Shown here in pieces: positions 1 through 5,774 of a stretch of DNA of 8,952 nt. This DNA is from DAINPP01 sp036743375 (GTDB taxonomy: Bacteria > Thermotogota > Thermotogae > MWEM01), in NCBI GenBank assembly GCA_036743375.1, contig DAINPP010000078.1, positions 1-8,952 of the forward strand, given 5' to 3'. The first letter of the stretch is position 1; every line of letters begins with the position of its first letter. Made by a program: the position numbers and the translations under genes. The notes under the pieces are model-generated. The model saw only the letters and a program-made list of their open reading frames with translations. It was not told where the DNA came from and did no database searches.

Positions 1-41
1 TTTAACTTGTTTTTCTGAAAAAAGATGGTGAGTAAAGACAA
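1..41 (-). CDS. N-terminal start of an ABC-transporter-like gene, cut by the left window edge
   Basis: Seen: on the minus strand a TTG codon at 41-39 opens a frame that runs off the window edge and reads MSLLTIFFQKNKL. A very strong ribosome binding site, AGGAGGAGGT (58-49), lies 7 nt before it. The short N-terminus resembles the starts of the two minus-strand ABC half-transporters in this window (MKAFKLFLKEN and MRLFRHFIKNS): a few residues, a hydrophobic/aromatic patch, then K-N or E-N before the first membrane helix. The gene lies divergent from regulator A, just as the ABC pair lies divergent from regulator B, and its upstream region shares an 18-bp sequence with that of the ABC pair. Inference: it is the first gene of another ABC half-transporter or pair. 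Only 13 residues are visible, so the gene start is well supported but the product rests mainly on context. Confidence 0.55.
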   Translation of the reverse strand, partial: MSLLTIFFQKNKL

Positions 42-67
42 GATAAAGACCTCCTCCTAATGCTGTA

Positions 68-76
68 TGCTATAAT
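68..76 (+). promoter_or_regulatory. Possible extended -10 for regulator A
   Basis: TGCTATAAT is a perfect TATAAT with the TGn extension, on the strand of regulator A. No good -35 is visible. If used, transcription would start near 83 and the leader would be about 220 nt. It overlaps the candidate minus-strand -10, so the two promoters would compete for the same DNA, and a protein bound at 90-107 could affect both. Confidence 0.3.
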
Positions 77-102
77 CTTAAAGTAATTGATATGATAATC
101 AA
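75..102 (-). promoter_or_regulatory. Candidate promoter for the left-edge minus-strand gene
   Basis: On the minus strand TTGATT (102-97) is followed after 16 bp by TAAGAT (80-75), giving sigma-A-like -35 and -10 boxes. The predicted start near 68 leaves a short leader containing the ribosome binding site at 58-49. The -35 box lies inside an 18-bp sequence repeated in front of the ABC pair at 7422-7439, where the same 16-bp spacing to a -10-like box occurs. The -10 is imperfect, so the support comes from the parallel between the two regions. Confidence 0.45.
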
Positions 103-107
103 GTGTT
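90..107. repeat. Shared 18-bp upstream element, copy 1
   Basis: The plus-strand sequence ATATGATAATCAAGTGTT occurs exactly here and at 7422-7439. Both copies lie between a plus-strand regulator and a divergent minus-strand gene, in the same orientation. On the minus strand the element contains the -35 hexamer TTGATT. Here an inverted repeat, TTGAT (87-91) and ATCAA (98-102), overlaps it, but only the ATCAA half is kept in copy 2. Inference: a conserved promoter/operator module. Confidence 0.55.
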
Positions 108-173
108 TTGTTTCGATGACACCCTTATAGCTTCTCAATCATAAAAGCACTATCAGAATAACTTGCAGGGGTA

Positions 174-194
174 GAACAGCTTTGGCTTGAGTTC
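174..194 (+). other. Small hairpin in the region before regulator A
   Basis: GAACAGC (174-180) can pair with GCT (185-187) and GTTC (191-194) around a TTTG loop with a 3-nt bulge, followed by TTTT. The region before regulator B has a hairpin that begins with the same eight bases, GAACAGCT. It lies at a similar distance from the start codon (about 120 nt here, 135 nt there). The stem is weak, so a role is uncertain. Confidence 0.25.
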
Positions 195-303
195 TTTTCA
201 GTTAAAGTGAATGAATGTATACGGGAAAAATACTCCTGAAATCACTTATATAAAAGCATTACAACAAAACAATTCTCTGAAGTAAAGAAAAAATAAAAAG
301 CTG

Positions 304-1965
304 GTGACACTTACGAATCTGAATCGAATATTAAAAGCAATGGAAAATTCGCTCTATCAATCGGCCGTCAGACATTATCTGCTGACTTACAGCGAAGATG
401 AAGACTTAAAGGTGTATCTTGAATTTTCGGAAATGTCTTACACCAGAGTCTCGGACGGCATGTTTGAAAAACTCAACAAGGCCGTCAAACAATGCAATAG
501 TACGGGAATTAAATATCTCCTGATGACCAAACAACTTGGCGTGACACGTTTCAGGGAAGATCAAAGAAGTTTAAACAGGAAGGTATATCTGAAACTGATC
601 AGAGAATTTGGCAATATCCCGCTATCCTGCCGGAAAGCTGTTGCCAGGGCGTTAAAGCTCAACAAGGCAGCTAATCATAAAGATGCTATGAAGGTATTGA
701 GGACATGGAGTAAGACGTACCGGGAAACGGAACTGGACATCATGTTTGACCTGCATTCAACCGCAGCCGGTTTGATCGATGAGAATGAAACGGAGGCTTC
801 AGCGGTTTATTACCAGTCCTTTCAGAAGGCATTGCATCAGTCCGATCCTCTGCTCTGTCTGACCAATCTCAACAACGCCGTGGTTTGCCTCATGAGGCGG
901 GATTTGAATAAGGCCGTTGCACTCTCGAAAGAACTGAGCTTTTATATCGGTGTTTATGGTGAAGTCCATCAAAGCGTCCTGATCATTGCCGGAACACTGA
1001 TGCAGGTGGCAAGACTGACGCGGGATTATGACGCCTTTTTTGAGGCGGCCCGCTTAACGGCTTATTATTACGAACGGGTGGTAAAAGCCGATCCCCCACT
1101 GAAAAATTTATACCGTCCACTGATCAGAATGGCGGGAAAAGAGGCGCTCATCAAGAAAAAAAAGACGCTGAGGGAGGATGAACTTCCCAACACGAAAGGG
1201 CTGCGTGATTTTCTGAAGGGGAAAATCGGAAGGTTGAACTCGTTTATCGAACAGCATCATTTACCGCATACCACCGTGTACAGGGTCCTGAACGGGGAGA
1301 GTCCCGTTGTCCGGATTAAGACGTTGAAGACGTTTATCAGGGCGCTGGAGCTGGGGCCTTCTTTCGACAATCCGAAGGCGATTAATTACGTGTTATGGAT
1401 TACGAGGATTGAGGCGGCCTTTGAAAAGAACGTTGAGAAGATAGTAAAAGTACCGGATGATGGGCTGGTAAATTTATTGATAAGGGGCATCTTTATCGCC
1501 TTGCCGGATGAGTCGCTGGATTATCATAAGCTGTTCCTGCTCGTGAAAGACAGAGAAAAACTACTCGATTATCTGAAGAACGATATTTCAAGAATGGCAT
1601 TCATCAACAATTGTTTTGAAACTGGATACGGTTATTACAGGGGCAGGGGTGAGCTGTTTGACACGTTGATGGGACAAATGGTGAAGTGTGAAAAGAACGA
1701 ATTTGCAGCCCTTTATCTGTCACTCAAAACAACGGAGGAGATTCAACGGCTCAGCGAATATTTCCGCACATACAGCAGACTCTCAACGGTTACAACGGAT
1801 TCCAACGTGACCGCAGTCCTTCAGAACAGGTTTTTGGATCCCGATTATAAAAAGATTGCCTCTTTTTGTCACAGGATGGCTTTGGAAGAACTGAAAGGCT
1901 ATCTCTGTACCTGGTATCTTGAAGGAGCAGAAAGAGACAAGCTGATTGCCTATTTAGTCTTATAA
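304..1965 (+). CDS. Regulator A: large helical protein with a central Cro/C1-like HTH
   Basis: The 553-residue cytosolic protein has no signal peptide or membrane segment. Residues about 300-351 look like a Cro/C1-type helix-turn-helix: RDFLK, then FIEQHHLPHTTVYRVLNGE, then TLKTFIRALELG, matching the usual pattern of an LAexxGIs-like turn, recognition helix and conserved NG. The flanking ~300 N-terminal and ~200 C-terminal residues are rich in short amphipathic helices with Tyr/Leu/Ala patterns (for example AARLTAYYYERV), suggesting TPR-like repeats, but I could not assign a repeat family. GTG at 304 is chosen because the paralogue at 7596 also starts with GTG and similarity begins at once (TNLNxILKA). 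The frame is closed by a stop at 283. No strong ribosome binding site is visible. Inference: a DNA-binding regulator of the adjacent ABC genes, perhaps ligand- or peptide-sensing like RRNPP proteins, although those carry the HTH at the N-terminus. The exact family is not recognised. Confidence 0.8.
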   Translation: MTLTNLNRILKAMENSLYQSAVRHYLLTYSEDEDLKVYLEFSEMSYTRVSDGMFEKLNKAVKQCNSTGIKYLLMTKQLGVTRFREDQRSLNRKVYLKLIREFGNIPLSCRKAVARALKLNKAANHKDAMKVLRTWSKTYRETELDIMFDLHSTAAGLIDENETEASAVYYQSFQKALHQSDPLLCLTNLNNAVVCLMRRDLNKAVALSKELSFYIGVYGEVHQSVLIIAGTLMQVARLTRDYDAFFEAARLTAYYYERVVKADPPLKNLYRPLIRMAGKEALIKKKKTLREDELPNTKGLRDFLKGKIGRLNSFIEQHHLPHTTVYRVLNGESPVVRIKTLKTFIRALELGPSFDNPKAINYVLWITRIEAAFEKNVEKIVKVPDDGLVNLLIRGIFIALPDESLDYHKLFLLVKDREKLLDYLKNDISRMAFINNCFETGYGYYRGRGELFDTLMGQMVKCEKNEFAALYLSLKTTEEIQRLSEYFRTYSRLSTVTTDSNVTAVLQNRFLDPDYKKIASFCHRMALEELKGYLCTWYLEGAERDKLIAYLVL

Positions 1966-2000
1966 TAGGGTTTACTGAAAAAACTAAAAAATTAGAGAAT

Positions 2001-2110
2001 CGTAGGGGTAGTTCACGAACTACCTCGTCACGTTTATGAATCTGTTTTGTTGTGAATTTAAACAATAGAATATTATTAATAAAATGGGCAGTTCGTGAAC
2101 TGCCCCTACG
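2001..2110. repeat. REPIN-like element: two inverted palindromic repeats around an AT-rich spacer
   Basis: The left unit (2001-2024) starts CGTAGGGG and folds through GGTAGTTC/GAACTACC. The right unit (2086-2110) folds through GGGCAGTTC/GAACTGCCC and ends CCCCTACG, the reverse complement of the left end. The units therefore lie head to head about 60 bp apart, the arrangement of a REPIN or small MITE. The stems differ by a T-A versus C-G pair that keeps base pairing. No target-site duplication and no transposase are visible. Short GTAGGGG-type palindromes of this sort are common dispersed repeats mobilised by RAYT-type transposases, which I infer rather than see here. It may also help end the regulator A transcript. 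Confidence 0.65.
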
Positions 2111-2132
2111 AAATAGGAGGATATCTATAAAT

Positions 2133-2192
2133 TTGTTAAAAGCAAAATTTATTCGAGTAATATTACTCAGCATTGTTTTCTGTGTTCGGTAG
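2133..2192 (+). CDS. Possible tiny hydrophobic peptide ORF
   Basis: A TTG at 2133 opens a 19-codon frame reading MLKAKFIRVILLSIVFCVR. A perfect AGGAGG (2115-2120) lies 12 nt upstream, a rather long spacing. A basic N-terminus followed by a hydrophobic stretch is the shape of short pre-pheromones such as enterococcal or Shp-type peptides. Such genes often sit next to their HTH/helical-repeat regulators, and this ORF follows regulator A and precedes an ABC transporter. Against it: TTG start, long spacing, very small size, an overlapping 14-bp palindrome, and a second frame that is also open here. It could equally be chance or the remnant of a longer leader peptide. Confidence 0.2.
   Translation: MLKAKFIRVILLSIVFCVR
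2155..2168. promoter_or_regulatory. Perfect 14-bp palindrome upstream of the plus-strand ABC gene
   Basis: GAGTAATATTACTC is a perfect inverted repeat about 145 bp before the ABC start. It could be an operator for a dimeric regulator or part of a promoter; TTGTTA at 2133-2138 and TAATAT at 2158-2163 are weakly hexamer-like with an over-long spacing. The match is purely structural and no family is assigned. Confidence 0.25.
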
Positions 2193-2311
2193 AAGTATTA
2201 AAGGACACTGATGGCATTTTGCAAAATCAAGACAATCATGTAAAATGGTTATGGAATGGAAAGAAGTTTCTAGCAAACATAACACAACAATTCTCAAAAA
2301 GGTGGCGGAAT

Positions 2312-4119
2312 ATGCGACGATATCTCAACAAAATAAGGTGGTCTATCTTTGGTCAGATTCTCTGTGATGCCGTTTCCACAGTTGCCTTGGCGTTTATGCC
2401 TTATTTGATTAAAGTACTTTTCAATCGGATTAACGACATGACGGTGAATGATTTAATTTTATTGATCGCGGCTTATGTTGGGTTATTGTTCATCAGTCTG
2501 GTGTTCAGCTATTGTCATTCGATTTTTACCTGGAAAGGCGCGATCAAATTTGAAAAATCGTTAAAAAGGGATTATTTTAAAGCGCTGTGCCATTATCGTT
2601 TTGTGCGTTTCAATCAGAAAGATGTGGGAGAATATATTGCCATTCAGAGTAATGAGCTTACTGAATTGGATATGGATTATTTATGTCCGTTAGTGGATGT
2701 GTTTAAGAGTATTTTGGCCTTGATTATCTATGGGGTCGTTATGTTTGTCTTTGTGGACTGGCGCATCGGTATCATCATATTATCCGCTTCTATTCTTTCT
2801 ACCGTTCTGGCGCCAAATATTGGGTCCAAAAAACTCTCTCAGAAAAGGAAGACCTACCTGGATCAGAAAAGCACTTACTTTTCGAGAATAAAGGACTTAT
2901 TAGAGGGAAAGAAACTGATTAAAAGAAAAACGCTGGATGCCTTCATGTCTCAACATGAACAGACTCTGTCAGAAACGAGTGGTAAAAGGTATCAGTATGG
3001 AAAATTAAAATCGCTAATTCTCGTGATTTGCGGCTTTTTTATGTATTTTATCAATATCGTTGCTTTCGCTATCGTTGGTTTTCTGCTGTTTTTCAAACAG
3101 ATTACCGTGGGGGATGGCGCCGCCGCTTTCGGCTACATTGAAAGTTTTGTTTCACCCATTCAATCCCTTATATACGATTTTTCTGCGATAAAATCAACGA
3201 AGGCAATAAAAGAAAAAGTCATGTCTTTTTTGACTTATGCTGACACATCACCACTTGAAATCGTTGACACCTTACAAGAGGGGATTGTCTTTTCAGATAT
3301 CAACGTCGCCTATAAGCACTTTAAGATGGCGCATTTCTCATTTACCTTTAAAAAGAATCATAAATATGCGATCATCGGCGGCAACGGTTCGGGTAAATCG
3401 ACGATTATAAGGGCGCTGATGAAATACATTGAGGTTGACAGCGGACAGATTCAAATTGACGGAATGGATCACACGTTACTGGATACCTCTGCCTTATTAC
3501 ACTGTGTGGATCAGCACGAACATATTTTGCAGAGCTCTTTCTTGGAAAATGTTACCCTGTTCTCATCGTATACNNNNNNNNNNNNNNNNNNNNNNNNNNN
3601 NNNNNNNNNNNNNNNNNNNNNNNNNNNNNNNNNNNNNNNNNNNNNNNNNNNNNNNNNNNNNNNNNNNNNNNNNAACATATTTTGCAGAGCTCTTTCTTGG
3701 AAAATGTTACCCTGTTCTCATCGTATACACCGTCAAAACTGAAAGAAGTACAGCCGCTGATCGGACAAAGGCGTATTGAAAAGATCCTGCATGAAAAAAA
3801 TTGTCAAAACTTAAGTGGTGGGGAGAAACAGTTAATCGGAATTGCCAGGGCCCTGTCAAGCGAAGCGCCAGTCCTTCTCTTCGATGAATCCTCTTCGGCC
3901 ATGGATATTGAAATGCGCCGGAAAATTCATGGTTTAATCACGCATTTGTCCCATCAAACCATTATTTCGGTGACACATGATATAGATGATCATTTGAACG
4001 ATTATGATGAGGTTCTGGTGATGCGGGAAGGGCGGTTATGTCTTTCGGGGAAATGGGAGACCATTCAAGATACAGAGGTTGTCCAATCGTTATGCCGCTC
4101 CGTTTCTGAAGCTGTTTGA
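2312..4119 (+). CDS. ABC half-transporter (permease plus ATPase), interrupted by an assembly gap
   Basis: The protein is an export-type half-transporter: a membrane domain followed by an ATPase. Hydrophobic segments lie near residues 12-37, 48-70, 128-149, 152-169 and 235-262, with a weaker sixth near 270-290. Removing the 100 Ns and one copy of a 55-bp duplicated flank restores a single 550-residue frame, a normal length. In that numbering Walker A is GGNGSGKST (K362), the Q-loop motif is VDQHEHIL, the signature is LSGGE (449-453), Walker B ends LLFDE (D473, E474), the D-loop is SAMD and the H-loop residue is H504, so it should hydrolyse ATP. ATG at 2312 is chosen for the AGGTGG site 6 nt upstream; an in-frame TTG at 2219 would add 31 residues but lacks a well-spaced site. 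No C39 peptidase domain is present. It follows regulator A on the same strand. By eye it is more AT-rich than, and only distantly related to, the minus-strand pair, suggesting a different origin. Substrate unknown. Confidence 0.85.
3519..3573 (+). repeat. 55-bp contig end duplicated across the gap, left copy
   Basis: These 55 bases, from AACATATTTTGC to CATCGTATAC, are repeated exactly at 3674-3728, immediately after the N run. In the protein they encode HILQSSFLENVTLFSSY, the stretch just after the ABC Q-loop, which occurs once in normal transporters. They therefore represent overlapping contig ends rather than a biological repeat. Confidence 0.9.
3574..3673. other. 100-N scaffold gap, probably not real missing sequence
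   Basis: Exactly 100 Ns, the usual placeholder for a gap of unknown size, separate two identical 55-bp flanks. Gap plus one copy is 155 nt, not a multiple of three, which explains the apparent frame break. Collapsing the overlap gives one intact ABC frame. The true gap is most likely negative, with the contigs overlapping by 55 bp. Confidence 0.92.
3674..3728 (+). repeat. 55-bp contig end duplicated across the gap, right copy
   Basis: Exact copy of 3519-3573 directly after the N run. The frame then continues from TPSKLKEV into the LSGGE signature, as expected of one uninterrupted ATPase domain. An apparent ATG inside it (3682) is not a gene start. Confidence 0.9.
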
Positions 4120-4145
4120 CCTGTTGATGAAAAAAATAACCGATA

Positions 4146-4173
4146 GTAAGGGCAATTCATGAATTGCCCTTAC
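4146..4173. terminator. Perfect 28-bp palindrome between convergent genes; REP-like unit and possible terminator
   Basis: Two 14-bp arms, GTAAGGGCAATTCA and TGAATTGCCCTTAC, form a perfect palindrome between the ends of the plus-strand ABC gene (4119) and the minus-strand ABC pair (4200). Read on the minus strand it is followed about 10 nt later by a run of seven Ts, so it may end the ABC-pair transcript. The GTA-GGGC arm layout resembles the two units of the element at 2001-2110, so it is probably a single copy of the same dispersed repeat family. Confidence 0.6.
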
Positions 4174-4199
4174 GAAGTATATGAACGAATCCAATCAAT

Positions 4200-5774
4200 T
4201 TATTCCAGCGTAATCACCCGGTCAAACAACGCCTGAACGGACAATCTGTGTGTGATATACAAAACGGTCAACTCGGGATATTCTGAGATAAGACGCTTAA
4301 CCGTCTCCCTTTCAAACCCTTCATCCACGGAAGAAAGTGTTTCGTCAATCAGCAGAATGGCCGGCTTTCTCAGAAGTGCCTGAGCGAGGTTGATTCTTGC
4401 CTTTTCACCACCGGAGAGTTTATCCGCTGTGATGGCTTCCCTTTCATCCAATTCCCCAAGTTTTAACCGTTCGATAACCGCTTGCAGTTCCTTTTCAGGA
4501 AGCGACAACCCCATCGTCAGATTGTCCCGAAGCGTTCCCGTGAACACCCCGTTTTCCTGATTGACCAGCAGAATCTTTTTCCTCAGGGCGTACAGATCAT
4601 ATGTCTTGATATCCGAGCCGTTTATACGGATAGAACTGTTAAAGTCGCCGTATATGCCCGTCAGGCAGTTGAAGAACGTACTCTTTCCCATGCCGCTTTC
4701 ACCCGAAATAACGAGCTTGTCTCCGGGATTGATGCTGAAATTAGGTAATTTGATGACTTTGTCTTTTACCCGATAGGAAAAATCCCTGACCTCAACCCTG
4801 AGTTCACCTTCCGGTGTTTGAGTGCCGAAGCGTTCAGGCTTGAGGGACAGGACATCGTTGACGGCGGTCAGATTCGGTTTGACGCCGAAGAAGTCAAACA
4901 GTTTTGAATAAAAACGCCTGAAAGAAGTGAAAAACAAGGGGGAAAAGGTGTACAGGATGACGAGATTGCCGGTTGAAAAGGATTGTGTTGATCCGAGAAC
5001 GGACGATAAAAAGACGATGATCAGCGGAGCGATGATAACGATCGTGTTCTGAACGCTGTCGACATAGCCGCGTACGGTCGACATCTTCACCACGCTTCGG
5101 TTGAACAGTCGATGCTTTTCGGTAAATCTGTCGAGAAAAAAATCATAACTCGACGTGGTCTTGATCATTTTAGCCATCGACAGGGTTTCAACGGACCACG
5201 AAGAGACGTCTCGATAATCCCGAAGACATTCATCGCTTCTCTTCGTCATCACTTTTCCCGAATAGAAGGTAGTGAGGAAGATGAGGGGGATAAACGCCAG
5301 GACGATACAGCCACCAACGGTGCTTGCCTGAAAGATGATGACACCGTATACGATCGCCTCCGCGAGATCAATCGGGAGTAACAGGATGGCGTTGTAAAAG
5401 GGACAGACCTTGTTTGTGGTCATCAGTAATTCACCCCAGATCTTTCCCACGGTGTTTTTGATGAAATAATCAAATGAGGTGTACAACAGCCGTTGTATCA
5501 TGCGTCTTCTGATGTTCAACTGACCGTTGTAGAGAATTCGTCCCGATAAGAACCCCGAACAGAGCGAGAGGGAAAAGATGAGGACATAGGAGGTGATGAT
5601 CTGAAACAACAGCTGATCCTGATTGACCGCAACAGTCTCAGTTGAAACCGGGTTGAAAAACAATCGGATATTCCCGGAGACCGTAAAGGACAAAAAGAGG
5701 ATGACGATGGTGAGGACGTACAACAACAGGATGAATTTGGAACTGTTTTTGATAAAGTGTCTGAATAATCTCAT
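4200..5774 (-). CDS. ABC half-transporter, second gene of a tandem pair
   Basis: The 524-residue export-type half-transporter has an N-terminal membrane domain with hydrophobic segments near residues 13-33, 56-78, 128-150, 153-172, 245-262 and 270-288, then an ATPase. Walker A is GESGMGKST (K364), the Q-loop segment is VNQENGVF, the signature is LSGGE (453-457), Walker B is LLIDE (D477, E478), the D-loop is SSVD and the H-loop residue is H509. All catalytic residues are present. Its ATG overlaps the stop of the preceding gene as ATGA, and AAGGGGG lies 6 nt upstream, so the two are probably translationally coupled. It is strongly similar to that gene throughout, including an unusual shared block VGxIWxE and TTNxV near residues 105-125, so the pair arose by duplication and very likely forms a heterodimer in the cell membrane. 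Direction (export) is inferred from the fused layout; the substrate is unknown. Confidence 0.88.
   Translation of the reverse strand: MRLFRHFIKNSSKFILLLYVLTIVILFLSFTVSGNIRLFFNPVSTETVAVNQDQLLFQIITSYVLIFSLSLCSGFLSGRILYNGQLNIRRRMIQRLLYTSFDYFIKNTVGKIWGELLMTTNKVCPFYNAILLLPIDLAEAIVYGVIIFQASTVGGCIVLAFIPLIFLTTFYSGKVMTKRSDECLRDYRDVSSWSVETLSMAKMIKTTSSYDFFLDRFTEKHRLFNRSVVKMSTVRGYVDSVQNTIVIIAPLIIVFLSSVLGSTQSFSTGNLVILYTFSPLFFTSFRRFYSKLFDFFGVKPNLTAVNDVLSLKPERFGTQTPEGELRVEVRDFSYRVKDKVIKLPNFSINPGDKLVISGESGMGKSTFFNCLTGIYGDFNSSIRINGSDIKTYDLYALRKKILLVNQENGVFTGTLRDNLTMGLSLPEKELQAVIERLKLGELDEREAITADKLSGGEKARINLAQALLRKPAILLIDETLSSVDEGFERETVKRLISEYPELTVLYITHRLSVQALFDRVITLE

Noticed and set aside
211..285. 24-codon ORF MNVYGKNTPEITYIKALQQN... 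before regulator A
   Set aside because: Weak ribosome binding site, no signal-like or conserved features, and no matching peptide before regulator B.
1790..2173. Minus-strand open frame of 127 codons
   Set aside because: It overlaps the end of regulator A and runs through the REPIN-like repeat; no ribosome binding site or family features.
2211..2243. 10-codon ORF MAFCKIKTIM with a plausible AAGGA site
   Set aside because: Too short to distinguish from chance; only its ribosome-site spacing speaks for it.
2245..2367. 40-codon plus-strand ORF overlapping the ABC start
   Set aside because: No ribosome binding site, no hydrophobic leader, and it overlaps the well-supported ABC frame.
3682..4119. 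Separate plus-strand ATPase gene starting after the gap
   Set aside because: The ATG lies in the duplicated contig end; it is the C-terminal part of the single ABC gene that begins at 2312.
2001..4173. CRISPR array from the repeated palindromes
   Set aside because: Only three units, two orientations, irregular spacing, and no cas genes; dispersed REP-like repeats fit better.
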